A stretch of 64,000 nucleotides of DNA from Pseudomonadota bacterium (GTDB taxonomy: Bacteria > Pseudomonadota > Gammaproteobacteria > Acidiferrobacterales > Acidiferrobacteraceae): NCBI GenBank assembly GCA_021777535.1, contig JAJYDN010000010.1:1-64000 (forward strand). Reading direction: 5' to 3'. The notes below the pieces were generated by a model. It was not told the DNA's origin. It did not search any database and worked only from the letters and a program-made list of their open reading frames with translations. Position numbers and translations under genes: made by a program. Shown piece after piece: positions 17,861 through 27,873 of the stretch (position 1 is the stretch's first letter; the number at the start of each line of letters is the position of its first letter).

Positions 17861-17988
17861 TGCGTCCTTTTTTGGTTATCCGAAAACGACGGGGTCATCA
17901 TAGCAAAAAACCGGGCGCAGACAGGGGTGTCCGGACAGGTGTCCGGGCATGGGTTGACAGGCCCGGATGCCTTCGGCAGAGTCCGTCC

Positions 17989-19032
17989 ATGAACTACCGC
18001 ACGCTCCCGCACACCGAACTGCGGATCTCCGACATCGGTCTTGGCACGATGACCTTCGGCGAGCAGACCGATGAGGCCTGCGCGCACGCGCAGCTCGATT
18101 ACGCGCTCGATCACGGCATCAACCTGATCGACGCCGCCGAGATGTATCCGGTACCGGGACGCCGGGAGACGCAGGGCCGCACCGAGACCTTCATCGGCCG
18201 CTGGCTGAAGACCAAACCCCGCGACCGGATCGTGCTCGCCACCAAGGTGGCAGGCCCCTCGCGGGGGTTCTCCTGGATCCGCGGGGGCCCGACGGGGCTC
18301 GATGCGGCGAACATCACGCAGGCGGTCGAAGGCAGCCTGAAACGCCTGCAGACCGACTACATCGATCTCTATCAGATCCACTGGCCGGCGCGTCCCGTGC
18401 CCATGTTCGGCGAGACGCGCTTTTCACCGCAGGCCAACCGCGCAGCCGAACCGACGCCGATCGAAGAACAGCTGCAAGCGCTCGCCGCTCTCATCCAGGC
18501 CGGCAAGATCCGCCATATCGGCTTGAGCAACGAGACGCCCTGGGGGGTCATGCGCTTTCTGGAAGCGGCACGCGCATACGGCCTGCCGCGCATCGCCACC
18601 ATCCAGAATGCCTACAACCTCGTCAACCGGGTGTTCGAGCAGGGACTCGACGAGATCTGCTACCACGAGGGTCTGGGCCTTCTCGCCTACAGTCCGCTCG
18701 CCTTTGGGCTGCTCACCGGCAAATACATCGGGGGTGCGGAACCCGAGGCGCGCCTCGTGCGGTTCCCGGAGTTCGGTCCCCGCTACCGCAAGCCCTATAT
18801 CGAGCCGGCCGTACGCGCCTACGCCGATCTCGCCGCCGCCCACAATGTCCCGTTTAATGCCCTCGCCCTTTCCTTCGTGAGAAGCCAGTTCTTTACGGCC
18901 TCCACCCTGATCGGCGCCCGCACCCTCGCGCAGCTGAAAGACGATCTCGAGGCGGCAAGCCTTTTGCTCGATGAGCCGATGCGCCAGGCGATCGAGGAGA
19001 TCCACCGGCGCTTTCCAAACCCCGCGCCCTGA
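17989..19032 (+). CDS. tas: Aldo/keto reductase, Tas family
   Basis: TIM-barrel NADPH-dependent oxidoreductase of unknown physiological substrate. From the ATG at 17989 the product is 347 residues (E. coli Tas is 346) and begins MNYRTLPHTELRISDIGLGTMTFGEQ. It has the catalytic tetrad context (GINLIDAAEMYP, VLATKVAG) and IGLSNETPWGVMRF, IQNAYNLVNR and LAYSPLAFGLLTGKY. The frame is open 43 codons upstream, but that part would run into rfbB promoter space. It is divergent from rfbB; the pairing has no evident metabolic meaning. Confidence 0.93.
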   Translation: MNYRTLPHTELRISDIGLGTMTFGEQTDEACAHAQLDYALDHGINLIDAAEMYPVPGRRETQGRTETFIGRWLKTKPRDRIVLATKVAGPSRGFSWIRGGPTGLDAANITQAVEGSLKRLQTDYIDLYQIHWPARPVPMFGETRFSPQANRAAEPTPIEEQLQALAALIQAGKIRHIGLSNETPWGVMRFLEAARAYGLPRIATIQNAYNLVNRVFEQGLDEICYHEGLGLLAYSPLAFGLLTGKYIGGAEPEARLVRFPEFGPRYRKPYIEPAVRAYADLAAAHNVPFNALALSFVRSQFFTASTLIGARTLAQLKDDLEAASLLLDEPMRQAIEEIHRRFPNPAP

Positions 19033-19428
19033 CAGACAGACACCCCCACGGGCGGGCCGGCACGGACGCGCAAGACCCCCGTGGGGCCGCCGCCCGTCCA
19101 CCTTTTGCTTCGTTCCCAACAAATCTGCACCAAGTCCGATTCACTGCCTCAGATACGGCATCCTGGTCAGATTCTTGGGTGGCGAGGGATCTGTCAGTGC
19201 GCCCTGAAGCCGCCTTATCGATCGGGCCCTTCAGCAGTACTGGGCGGCATAGCCGACGCGCAGGCCGGGGAAGCAGTCCCTGCGCCCGGGCTCACTGCCG
19301 ATGGCGGTCATGTGTTTTGCAATCGCGGCGCGAAGCGCGGCCTTGCGGCCAAGAACGTGTTTCAGGCCGCCAAGGTACGCATCACCGAGCGCACCACGCC
19401 TGGAGTGCGCCCGGTCATCTTTGATTCG
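19033..19428. other. Spacer with a decayed frame, no assignable gene
   Basis: About 400 bp. On the minus strand an open run ends in GLRVGYAAQYC-stop near 19236 and looks codon-like for 50-60 residues, without a start or ribosome site. I do not recognise it. Nothing else is supported here. Confidence 0.4.
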
Positions 19429-20319
19429 TTAGCCGCCAAAGTCACTGGGGTGGAACACCCCCCCACAGACTTCCGCATCAAACAGATTCGGATAGGCGCC
19501 GTTCCATTGTTGGCATTTCCCCGAACCAAGGAGTTGCCACCTTTCGGCTTCCAGTCGGGCCCTCCGGCGCCTTTTACGCTGAAGATGCACGCGGAGTCGC
19601 TCTTCTGCGCGCGCAGTAGATTGCGCCAGATGCGCGGCAACGCCCTGCCGGCCCTCTCGCGCAGCGTTTCCGCGAAGCACCACGAGACTTTTGAGGCCCG
19701 CTACGACGCGCGGCACAAATCGTTGTTTGCCATGGACTACGACAAGCCTTTCGAGAGTCGTCGGGGGGGCATCCAACTTTAAAATCCTGTTTGCCCCTGC
19801 CGACAGCAGGCGACCCTTGGGGCCTACGGCCGCCCAATGATAGTGGATGCCTGTGACCACCGCCGTACCGGGAACGGGACGGCCGTTGTGCCCGCGGACC
19901 TCGAACGTGGGCCTGTGGTGAGTTACAAGGATTTTTCCGTTAGTGAGCGCAATGGTGTACCGGGACGTAGCCCCCTTCTCTTTGATACTCTCTAATTGGG
20001 TGTAGGGGATATTGCGGGAGGAGAACCAACCCGTGCTTACATGGAGCATGAGCTGGCTTTCGCTGATTTCGGAACCTGCTACCTGCGTAGACCCCTCACC
20101 TCCGTTAAAGCTCAGCATCAAAGCCGCACAATAGGTCGACTTGCAACGGCCCACGTGAATCACACCGCCATTTAGTCGCCACCACGCGTTTAATGGCCGG
20201 TCAGAGAGGGTTTTTTGCGATGACTGCGTCGCTCCATGGGCTACCATCGGCAGTAGCGCGACGACCAGACCTGTCGCCATGAGGGCGTGTATTGCTATTT
20301 TTGTCTTGTTTTTATTCAT
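19429..20319 (-). CDS. Exported protein of unknown function
   Basis: A 296-residue product starting at 20319, chosen because AGGAGA lies 7-9 bp upstream; the frame runs 13 codons further. Residues 1-30 form a clear Sec signal peptide (MNKNKTKIAIHALM..., VVALLPMVAHGATQ), placing it outside the inner membrane. The middle is beta-rich (NGGVIHVGRCKSTYCAALML, a possible disulfide pair; TSRYTIALTNGKILVTHHRP). Residues about 230-265 form an Arg-rich helix (LQRKRRRRARLEAERWQLL), and the tail contains two more cysteines. I recognise no family. Composition is less GC-rich than its neighbours, in line with an acquired gene. Confidence 0.6.
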   Translation of the reverse strand: MNKNKTKIAIHALMATGLVVALLPMVAHGATQSSQKTLSDRPLNAWWRLNGGVIHVGRCKSTYCAALMLSFNGGEGSTQVAGSEISESQLMLHVSTGWFSSRNIPYTQLESIKEKGATSRYTIALTNGKILVTHHRPTFEVRGHNGRPVPGTAVVTGIHYHWAAVGPKGRLLSAGANRILKLDAPPTTLERLVVVHGKQRFVPRVVAGLKSLVVLRGNAAREGRQGVAAHLAQSTARAEERLRVHLQRKRRRRARLEAERWQLLGSGKCQQWNGAYPNLFDAEVCGGVFHPSDFGG

Positions 20320-21693
20320 TCTTATCTTCTCCTGCGCGGCGGCGCCTCTCCGTATCAATCACTCCCCGGGATTCCCGTCACATGTTACTTAGTGGCGCAT
20401 CCGAGGGGGAGCCTCGGGTGGCCGCCCCCGAGAAACCAGCGACAGCATAGACATGGCAGTTTTACGCGTCAAACGCGACGCCGTCTCCGTTTTCGAATTT
20501 TTTACTGGGCCCAATGTTGCACACAGCGTCCAGCAAACCCCGGCCGGAGAGTATGCTGTCAACAATTTCGTCACCATTCTACATTGATGGACCAGTGCGT
20601 TTTGGCGTTACCGGCCCGTACGACGCTACAATGGCCGAGATGGAATTGGCCTCCGGGAATGACCGGAAGGAGAGTATGGTGCCGATGACCCTTGAAGAGA
20701 TTAAGGCCTCCCTTCAGCTCGAAGGCCTTGCGATTGCGAGCGAGGCGCCGCTCGATAACGGCCTCGGCGCGCCGCCTGCACAAGGGGTCCATCGTCAATA
20801 GCTTCCACACCGGCCCGGTGCTGGCGGCCGGCTTCAGTCTGCGCGTGAAAAGATTCCCTCAGTACGCTCGGCGGCATCGGGTTGAAGGCAGCGGCCTTCG
20901 GCTCACCACATTAACCTACGTGTCCGGACCGCTAGACATCGAGGACAGGACGGCGATACCGATATACGCCGTAGTGGCCGTGCGCCCACCCCATAAGGAC
21001 CCGTTGAAAATTCGCGAGGCTTTGGTGCCCTCTGTTACGCCATGGGCCCCATCGGCAATTCGCCAAGCGTTCGAGCCTTCGCTGGTACCTGGGCCCCAAT
21101 ATTGAACCCGCCTCGTTCCAAGACTATGCCTCCCCGAAACATCAAAGCGCCCGGCCCCCTCAAGGACATCGACGGGCCGCCACATCCTCAAAAAAAGGGA
21201 ACACGGTCATGCGCAAGGGAGATCGCGGGATGGGTCTTTTCCTGGCCTTCGGTCTCGTCGGCCGCCAGCAGACGGCGCCCAAGACGGCCTCCACTCCGCT
21301 TGCCCGTCCCCAGACTGTCGCCGCGGGAAAACCCCTCCCGTACCCGTCAAACCCTGGATGTGGAGGGCGGAGCCCGCCCGAAAAGTGAACCGGGCGCCAA
21401 TGCCGTTGCCGGCACCGAAGGGGTGGCCTCCCCCGGCAACACGCCGCCTTCGGTAGGTGGCGCCGCCGCCTGGACCGGCCGTCATGGCGGCCTCTGGATT
21501 TTCGGGGGCAGGGGGTAAGCCCCGGAGGCTCCGCCCCCATCCCACCGACTCTGGATTCGCTCGGGCGGTAGACCGGGAAGACCGGCTGGATGCGCACCGG
21601 CGGGCCCCACCCGTTATAATCCGGATGTGGATATGGTGATGGCGAGCGTGCCACGGCCATTGAAGGGCACGTTGAGCCTATGGGTGAGCCTCA
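20320..21693. other. 1.4-kb accessory spacer upstream of the heavy-metal ATPase
   Basis: Contains one decayed reading frame at 20676-20840 and otherwise only short frames with no ribosome sites. The base composition is patchy: AT-richer near 20480-20600 and GC-rich beyond 21200. The promoter of the ATPase gene should lie in the last 200 bp, but I see no convincing MerR-type operator. Confidence 0.5.
20676..20840 (+). pseudogene. Frameshifted fragment resembling an RNase HIII/TIR-associated N-terminal module
   Basis: After a GGAG ribosome site, the frame from 20676 reads MVPMTLEEIKASL...EAPLDNGLG and then stops. The +2 frame continues at once with RRLHKGSIVNSFHTGPVLAAG. Joined by a frameshift they resemble the small module (L-x-N-x-x-G-x-Q-L-R, then G-A-I-V-N-V-F-D-T-G) found ahead of RNase HIII and of predicted nucleotide-binding TIR-like proteins. 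No downstream catalytic domain is visible. The assignment is by recalled motif only. Confidence 0.3.
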
Positions 21694-23952
21694 ATGACAG
21701 CCAGGGATGAAATCGTCTACACCTGCCCGATGCACCCCGAGGTGCGTCAACCGACGCCGGGAGCTTGCCCCAAGTGTGGCATGACCCTGGAGCTTCTTCG
21801 CCCTCCGGGTCCAGCGGCGGCGGCTGCTGCCACCGAGTACGTCTGTCCCATGCACCCCGAGATCGTGCGCAGCGCACCGGGCAACTGTCCGATCTGCGGT
21901 ATGACGCTGGAGCCGCGTACGCCGGTCGCCGCCGAGGGCAGTCCGGAACTGGCTGACATGACGCGGCGCTTCTGGGCAAGCGCAGCCTTGGCTCTGCCGC
22001 TTTTTCTGCTCGCCATGGCGACCGATATCTTCCCGTCTCTTTTCCCCGCGCCCGCGATGTATCCGCGCTGGCCCGTCTTGCTGCAATGGATCGAGTTCCT
22101 CCTCGCCACCCCTGCCGTGCTGTGGAGCGGCTGGCCGATATTCCAGCGCGGCTGGACTTCCTTGGTGAACCGCAGCCTCAACATGTTCAGCCTGATCGCC
22201 TTGGGCGTAGCCGTGGCCTGGGGCTACAGCGTGGCGGCGATGCTGATGCCCGGGATCTTTCCGCCGGCCATGCGCCCCCAAGGCACGGTGCCGGTCTATT
22301 TCGAGGCGGCCGCCGTCATCACGGCACTGGTTCTGCTCGGGCAGGTCCTGGAGCTGCGTGCGCGCAGCCAGACCAGCGCGGCGATCAAGATGCTGCTGGG
22401 GCTTGCTCCCAAGACGGCGCGCATCGTGCACCCCGATGGCCGGGAGGGGGACATCCCCATCGAGCAGGTACAGCCCGGCGACACCCTGCGCGTGCGTCCC
22501 GGCGAGAAAGTGCCGGTAGACGGCGTGGTACTGGAAGGCACCAGCGCCCTCGACGAATCGCTGGTCACGGGCGAATCGATCCCGGTGGAAAAAGCCGCAG
22601 GCGCGCGCCTGATCGGCGCCACGGTGAACGGCACCGGGGGGCTGCTCATGCGCGCCGAGCGCGTGGGGGCGGACACTTTGCTGGCCCAGATCGTCCGCAT
22701 GGTGAGCGAAGCACAGCGCAGCCGTGCGCCGATCCAGCGCCTGGCCGACCTCGCCGCCTCTTACTTCGTCCCGGCGGTGGTGCTGGTCTCCCTTCTGACC
22801 CTGATGGGATGGGGCCTCTGGGGGCCCGAACCGCGCCTGGCCCATGCCGTGGTCAATGCGGTGGCGGTGCTTATCATCGCATGCCCCTGCGCGCTGGGAC
22901 TGGCCACGCCTATGTCCATCATGGTGGGTACGGGCCGCGGGGCCCTGGCCGGCGTGCTCATCAAGAATGCCGAGGCTCTGGAGGTGATGGAGAAAGTGAA
23001 CACCGTCGTGGTGGACAAGACCGGCACGCTTACCGAAGGCAAGCCCAAGTTGATGACCGTGCTCCCCTTGGCCGGAGTCGACGCAGACGAAGCATTGCGG
23101 CTGGCGGCGAGCCTGGAACGTGCAAGCGAGCATCCCCTTGCCGCCGCTATCGTCGGCGGCGCCCAGGAAAGGAAGCTGGCGCTCGCCCCGGCAGGTGAAT
23201 TCCGCGCCTACCCCGGCCAAGGCGTCACCGGCACCGTGGCGGGCCATGCCGTCGCGCTGGGCAATCTCCGGCTGCTGGAGGCATTGCACATCGACGCAGG
23301 CGAGCTGCCGGTTCGAGCTGAAGCGCTGCGCGACGAAGGTCAGACGGTGATGCTGCTCGCCATCGACGGCCGCCCCGCCGGCCTGCTCGGCGTGGCCGAT
23401 CCGGTGAAGGCTTCGACGCCGGACGCGGTCGCGGCCTTGCACCGGGAAGGGGTGCGCGTGATCATGCTCACCGGCGATAGCCGCGCCACCGCCCAGGCCG
23501 TGGCGCGCAGGCTCGGCATCGACCGCGTCGAGGCGGAGGTATTGCCCGACCAGAAAGCCGCCGTCGTCAAGGCCTTGCAATCGGAGGGACGCATTGTCGC
23601 CATGGCAGGGGACGGCATCAATGACGCTCCGGCACTGGCCCAGGCTCAGGTGGGCATCGCTATGGGTACCGGTACGGATGTGGCGATGGAATCCGCCGGC
23701 ATCACCTTGGTCAAGGGCGATCTGCGCGGCATCGTGCGGGCGCTGCATCTCAGCCGCGCGACCATGCGCAATATCCGCCAGAACCTGTTCTTCGCGTTTA
23801 TTTACAACGCCCTGGGGGTGCCTGTGGCGGCAGGCGTACTGTACCCTTTTTTCGGGTTACTGCTTTCGCCGATCATCGCGGCGACCGCCATGAGCTTCAG
23901 TTCCGTTTCCGTCATCAGCAACGCGCTGCGGTTGCGTCGCGCTGTCCTCTAA
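21694..23952 (+). CDS. copA: Copper/silver-type heavy-metal P1B ATPase
   Basis: Inner-membrane efflux pump for Cu(I)/Ag(I). The 752-residue product has two short N-terminal metal-binding modules with C11PMHPE...CPKCGM and C51PMHPE...CPICGM instead of classical HMA domains. It then has the P1B core: [20 protein letters not shown], the TGES actuator loop ([12 protein letters not shown]), [13 protein letters not shown] (intramembrane CPC), [11 protein letters not shown] (phosphorylated Asp) and [22 protein letters not shown]. The start at 21694 is the first ATG ahead of the first module. Tandem CPMHPE modules are typical of SilP/CopA-like pumps on resistance islands. An ORF stump with a strong ribosome site and an IS3 remnant follow, so a downstream resistance gene may have been lost. 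Confidence 0.93.
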   Translation: MTARDEIVYTCPMHPEVRQPTPGACPKCGMTLELLRPPGPAAAAAATEYVCPMHPEIVRSAPGNCPICGMTLEPRTPVAAEGSPELADMTRRFWASAALALPLFLLAMATDIFPSLFPAPAMYPRWPVLLQWIEFLLATPAVLWSGWPIFQRGWTSLVNRSLNMFSLIALGVAVAWGYSVAAMLMPGIFPPAMRPQGTVPVYFEAAAVITALVLLGQVLELRARSQTSAAIKMLLGLAPKTARIVHPDGREGDIPIEQVQPGDTLRVRPGEKVPVDGVVLEGTSALDESLVTGESIPVEKAAGARLIGATVNGTGGLLMRAERVGADTLLAQIVRMVSEAQRSRAPIQRLADLAASYFVPAVVLVSLLTLMGWGLWGPEPRLAHAVVNAVAVLIIACPCALGLATPMSIMVGTGRGALAGVLIKNAEALEVMEKVNTVVVDKTGTLTEGKPKLMTVLPLAGVDADEALRLAASLERASEHPLAAAIVGGAQERKLALAPAGEFRAYPGQGVTGTVAGHAVALGNLRLLEALHIDAGELPVRAEALRDEGQTVMLLAIDGRPAGLLGVADPVKASTPDAVAALHREGVRVIMLTGDSRATAQAVARRLGIDRVEAEVLPDQKAAVVKALQSEGRIVAMAGDGINDAPALAQAQVGIAMGTGTDVAMESAGITLVKGDLRGIVRALHLSRATMRNIRQNLFFAFIYNALGVPVAAGVLYPFFGLLLSPIIAATAMSFSSVSVISNALRLRRAVL

Positions 23953-23971
23953 GCCTGAAGAAGGAGATGTC

Positions 23972-24085
23972 ATGGAAGGGCTGATTCCACTGCGGCTGTC
24001 CGCAGGCCTGTTTTTCCAGACGAGGCGCCTCGGATGCGGCGCTGATATCCGAGCTGGCCCCCATCCCTTGGACAGTTTCTCCTGA
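23972..24085 (+). CDS. Truncated 37-residue ORF after copA
   Basis: An excellent AAGGAGAT ribosome site precedes ATG at 23972, 20 bp after the copA stop. The frame reads MEGLIPLRLSAGLFFQ and stops after 37 residues. This looks like the amino end of a second gene of the copA operon whose remainder was replaced by the sequence holding the IS3 scrap. No function can be assigned. Confidence 0.35.
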   Translation: MEGLIPLRLSAGLFFQTRRLGCGADIRAGPHPLDSFS

Positions 24086-24139
24086 TTCCTGGAGAGAACA
24101 TCCGCCAGCCCAACCAGGCGGCCTGAGAAGCGGCGCCGC

Positions 24140-24214
24140 CGTATAAGCCTGCCACGGTGTCTGCCGGTTCAGTGCCTGATGATGCCTTTCATGATTGTAG
24201 CGGAACTTCGGGCT
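24140..24214 (-). mobile_element. Remnant of IS3-family transposase (OrfB C-terminus)
   Basis: On the minus strand the frame reads ASPKFRYNHERHHQALNRQ then TPWQAYT, which is the end of the IS3-family integrase core (typically YNHERPHQALGxxTPAxxY). Nothing else of the element, including DDE residues or terminal repeats, is recognisable nearby. It marks a past insertion between copA and the PQQ-propeller gene. Confidence 0.65.
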
Positions 24215-24433
24215 CGCGCCCTGATCCCCAAGGGCCACAGAGTAATTGGAAGCGGTACGATCCAGCTTTAAGGGATACAGACATCCCCGGGGGAACCCGG
24301 TCGGGCCTGCGTTGTTTGCGGGCGTCTCCGCGAAAGCCCTTCGGGTGTTGCCGCCGATCGAGAACGGGGCCAGCATGTTCATTTGGACCGACCCGTATTG
24401 GGCTATGCACTATTCAGCAGTCCCGAAAAAGAA

Positions 24434-24458
24434 GGGCCTTCCGGATCACGGAAGGCCC
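24434..24458 (-). terminator. Rho-independent terminator of the PQQ-propeller gene
   Basis: A perfect 10-bp stem (GGGCCTTCCG / CGGAAGGCCC) with a 5-nt loop. Read on the minus strand it is followed by TTCTTTTTC. It lies about 50 bp beyond the stop codon at 24507. Confidence 0.85.
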
Positions 24459-24506
24459 CCGCGGCAGGAGGCGGCCTGAACTGCCGGCCGCCTTGTGGAT
24501 CCTGCA

Positions 24507-25952
24507 TCAGCTCGCAGGCGTGGCGGCCGGCTTCAGCAGGCTGTCAACCGGCCAGGCGTACACCCAGCCGAAATTGCTGCCGATGAAGAAGGTCTTGCCG
24601 ATCAGGACGCCATTTTGCGGACCGAAACCGCCATGGTGGGTCTTTACGGTCTCCAGGACATGCCCCGTCTTGCGGTTTAAGACGAAGACGGTCCCATTGG
24701 CCGTCGGATAGATCACATCCGTGCCGTAGACGGTCGGTGCCGCCTTCATCTTCACCTTGAGCGGTGTCTTCCAGAGCACTTTGCCGGTCTTGAGATTCAT
24801 GGCATAGGCGGTGGCCGTCACGGGGCTGCCCGTATAGAGGGTATGGCCCACGATCATGGGCACGGCATCCTTGTTGCGCGGCGGCACCTTGCCCTGACCG
24901 AGATCGGTGCTCCAGACGATATGGCCGGTCTTGGCATTCAGTGCCAGTTCGACGCTGCGCGCCTCGCCCTTGCCCGCCTGCTCCTCATACTGCGTCACCA
25001 CGAGCCCATCGGCGGCCGCCGGGGCGCAATCGCCCATGCTGCTCGAAAACACCCGGGGCGGCGCGGTCTTCCACTGCAGATGGCCGGTCTTGGCGTTCAC
25101 CGCATAGACGGCATTGGGATGGGTACCCGCCATGATGACGAGATTGCCGTCGCGGGTCGCCGACGACATGCTCACGAACGACCGGATGGGCGTCTTCCAG
25201 AGGAAGTGGCCGGTCTGCGCATTCAGGCCGTAGATGTGCCCGTCGCCGTTGCCGAATACGAGCGTGCCGTGCACGTAGGCCGGCGTCGGCATGTCTTCAC
25301 CCTTCGTGTGGTAGACCCACGCGAGCTTGCCGGTCTTGGCATGCAACGCGTAGACCGCCCCGACGTCGGTCCCGCGCACGATCGCCGACCCCGGATGCGC
25401 GAACTTGACCGCCTGCGTGTAGCTGAAATCCGAGTTGCCGGCGCCCACGTACACGAGCCGCTTGGCCCCCATCCCGGCCACGACGGGCGTCGTCATGATC
25501 TGGTTTAGCGCATTGAATTGCCATTCCTTCTGGCCATCGGCTGCGTTCAGCGCATAGACGTAGCCGTTGTCGTCGGGGACATAGACCGTCCCGTCGACCA
25601 CCGCCACACCGATCGGCACGCCGACCAGATCCCGCACGGTCGTGGGGTTGCCGTAGGTCGCGCGGACCTGCTTTGGAGTCATCCCGGCCGGGATCGCGCC
25701 CGGCACCTTGTAGATCCAGTGCACCGCCGCGCCAGAACCCGCGAATGCGGCGTCGTGCGCATCATTCAAGCCGTATACGGGCCAGCTCTTGGGCCCCATG
25801 TGACCGGCCGCGGCCGCGGCCGCGGCCGCTGCCGTCTGGCCGGACGCAGCCGTCGCCGATGTCTTCGGCGCGTGATGCCCGCAGCCAGACAGCGCGGCGG
25901 CCGCCGCAAGCGGAATCGCCATTACCGAGCGCAATATGAATTGGGAACGCAC
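24507..25952 (-). CDS. PQQ-type beta-propeller lipoprotein (possible tetrathionate hydrolase)
   Basis: A 481-residue exported protein. Residues 1-24 form a lipoprotein signal with the lipobox LSGC (Cys24), followed by an alanine run (residues about 40-49) encoded by a GGCCGC repeat. The rest is a string of PQQ-like propeller blades: DNGYVYALNAADGQKEWQF, TDVGAVYALHAKTGKLAWVY, GDGHIYGLNAQTGHFLWKT, PNAVYAVNAKTGHLQWKT and TAYAMNLKTGKVLWKTPL. The GTG start at 25952 is preceded by AGGAGGAG. Candidates include BamB-like proteins, quinoprotein dehydrogenases and the tetrathionate hydrolases of acidophilic sulfur oxidisers, which share this fold and size. The context suits the last, but no diagnostic residue was checked. 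It is monocistronic, with its own terminator. Confidence 0.75.
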   Translation of the reverse strand: MRSQFILRSVMAIPLAAAAALSGCGHHAPKTSATAASGQTAAAAAAAAAGHMGPKSWPVYGLNDAHDAAFAGSGAAVHWIYKVPGAIPAGMTPKQVRATYGNPTTVRDLVGVPIGVAVVDGTVYVPDDNGYVYALNAADGQKEWQFNALNQIMTTPVVAGMGAKRLVYVGAGNSDFSYTQAVKFAHPGSAIVRGTDVGAVYALHAKTGKLAWVYHTKGEDMPTPAYVHGTLVFGNGDGHIYGLNAQTGHFLWKTPIRSFVSMSSATRDGNLVIMAGTHPNAVYAVNAKTGHLQWKTAPPRVFSSSMGDCAPAAADGLVVTQYEEQAGKGEARSVELALNAKTGHIVWSTDLGQGKVPPRNKDAVPMIVGHTLYTGSPVTATAYAMNLKTGKVLWKTPLKVKMKAAPTVYGTDVIYPTANGTVFVLNRKTGHVLETVKTHHGGFGPQNGVLIGKTFFIGSNFGWVYAWPVDSLLKPAATPAS

Positions 25953-26133
25953 AGCTTCTCCTCCTGGATGGATTATGGTTATGAATGGTCCCTCTCAGCT
26001 TTACGCGAGAGGGGGCGTTCCGTCAACCATTTATCGCCGGGAAGGCCGCCTCCTGTTAGCATATGGAACTCCGGTTCGGCTGACGCTGTCGGAGAGACCG
26101 GCATAACCCGCTCACGCAGGACACATTCATCGC

Positions 26134-27873
26134 ATGGAACGATTCAATCGCGCCTTCTTCCGCGATACCTGGCGCATCCTGTCGCCGTACTGGAAGGGAA
26201 AGGAACGCTGGTCGGCCTACGGGTTGATCGCCATCGTGGTCGGTCTCACGTTCGCCATGGTCTATCTGAGCGTGCGGATCACCATCTGGTACCGGGGCTT
26301 CTACGACGCCCTCCAGCACTACGACGAGCCCGGCTTCTGGAGCGACATGCTCACATTCGGGTGGCTCGCCGCACTCTACATATTCAGCTCGGTCTACCGC
26401 ACGTACCTGCGCGAGATGCTGGAGATTCGCTGGCGGCGCTGGATGACACGCGGTTATCTGACGCACTGGCTCAGCCTGCGCACCTACTACCACATGCAGA
26501 TCCTGTCGGACACCACCGACAACCCGGACCAGCGTATCGCCGATGACATCAGCGCCTTCATCCGGGGCACCCTGCAGCTTTCCCTGGGACTTTTGAGTGC
26601 GCTCGTCACCATCGGCTCCTACATCGGCCTTTTGTGGGTCCTCTCGAGCCGTCTGATCCTGCCCTTTGAGGGGGCGAACTGGACGATTTCGGGGTATCTC
26701 GTCTGGGCCGCCCTCATCTATTCGGTGATCGGTACTTTGCTCATCACCCACATCGGCCGCCCGCTCATCGGACTCAATTTCAATCAGCAGCGATACGATG
26801 CGGATTTCCGCTTCGGGCTCGTCCGGGTGCGTGAAAACCCCGAAAGCATCGCCCTCTACGGGGGTGAGGAGCACGAGCACCGAAACCTCATGGAGCGGTT
26901 CACCCAGATCTTCGGCAACTACTGGCGGATCATGGTCCGGACCAAGCTTTTGAACTGGTTTAGTTCGGGTTACGCCCAGATCGCGATCGTCTTTCCGTTC
27001 CTTGTGGTGGCACCCAGTTATTTCCTGGCACACCTCGGCATGGGCGTCATCATCGAGGTCTCGTCGGCCTTCGCGGGCGTTCAGGGGGGGCTGTCCTACA
27101 TCGTCACCTCATATGCCGAATTGGCCGCCTGGCACGCGGTCGTGGACCGGTTGGCGGGCTTCACCCAGCACATCGAGGAGACGCGCAAGCGGGCACCGGG
27201 GGCCGGCCACATCCGCCACACGGACGACGGCCCGCTTTTGCATGTCGAGCACCTGACCTTGCAGGCGCCCGACGGGCGGCCCCTTCTCACAAACCTGTCC
27301 TTGCGGGTACCCCCTGGTGACAGCCTGCTGCTGACGGGCCCCTCGGGCAGCGGCAAGAGCACCTTTTTGCGGGCGGTGGCCGGCATCTGGCCCTTTGGGG
27401 ACGGCAAGATCGAGCGTCCGCCGCGCCAGGAGTCCCTCTTCCTGCCCCAGAAGCCCTATCTGCCGCTTGGCAGCCTGCGGGAGATCCTCCTCTACCCCCA
27501 TGGCGCCAAAGACACCTCCACGGAGACCCTCGCCAACGCCTTGCGCGCCGTGAAGTTAGACCGCCTGATCCCCTCCCTCGATGACGAACGGCAGTGGTCG
27601 CTCATCCTCTCCCTTGGGGAGCAGCAGCGGCTCGCCTTTGCGCGGATCCTTTTGCAGAGGCCGCGCTGGATCTACATGGATGAAGCGACATCCGCCCTTG
27701 ATGAGGGTGCCGAGGAAGAGCTCTATGTCCTGCTGCGGCGGGAATTACCCGACAGCACCGTGATCAGCGTCGGCCACCGCTCGACGCTCTTGCAGTACCA
27801 CCGCACGCGGCTCGACCTCAACGGCTTGGGGGGATGGACATTTGCGCCCCCGCAGGTTCGCGCAGCGCCTTGA
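26134..27873 (+). CDS. ABC transporter with fused permease and ATPase (YddA/SbmA-BacA-related)
   Basis: A 579-residue half-transporter that should act as a homodimer in the inner membrane. Residues 1-340 form the membrane domain with the SbmA/ABCD-type motif region (VRITIWYRGFYDALQHYD, RWRRWMTRGYLTHWLSLRTYY, DNPDQRIADDI). The ATPase follows with GPSGSGKST (Walker A), SLGEQQRLAFARIL (signature), WIYMDEATSAL (Walker B) and SVGHRS (H-loop). Relatives import peptides or vitamin B12, or are uncharacterised (YddA); substrate and direction cannot be read from sequence. It diverges from the PQQ lipoprotein, and its last 56 bp overlap the convergent HugZ-like gene. Confidence 0.88.
   Translation: MERFNRAFFRDTWRILSPYWKGKERWSAYGLIAIVVGLTFAMVYLSVRITIWYRGFYDALQHYDEPGFWSDMLTFGWLAALYIFSSVYRTYLREMLEIRWRRWMTRGYLTHWLSLRTYYHMQILSDTTDNPDQRIADDISAFIRGTLQLSLGLLSALVTIGSYIGLLWVLSSRLILPFEGANWTISGYLVWAALIYSVIGTLLITHIGRPLIGLNFNQQRYDADFRFGLVRVRENPESIALYGGEEHEHRNLMERFTQIFGNYWRIMVRTKLLNWFSSGYAQIAIVFPFLVVAPSYFLAHLGMGVIIEVSSAFAGVQGGLSYIVTSYAELAAWHAVVDRLAGFTQHIEETRKRAPGAGHIRHTDDGPLLHVEHLTLQAPDGRPLLTNLSLRVPPGDSLLLTGPSGSGKSTFLRAVAGIWPFGDGKIERPPRQESLFLPQKPYLPLGSLREILLYPHGAKDTSTETLANALRAVKLDRLIPSLDDERQWSLILSLGEQQRLAFARILLQRPRWIYMDEATSALDEGAEEELYVLLRRELPDSTVISVGHRSTLLQYHRTRLDLNGLGGWTFAPPQVRAAP

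Noticed and set aside
21691-23748. 685-codon open frame antisense to copA
   Set aside because: Composition is His/Gln/Gly/Arg-rich as expected from the complement of the ATPase gene; no motif or ribosome site.
25806-25840. GGCCGC microrepeat
   Set aside because: It simply encodes the alanine linker of the PQQ lipoprotein.
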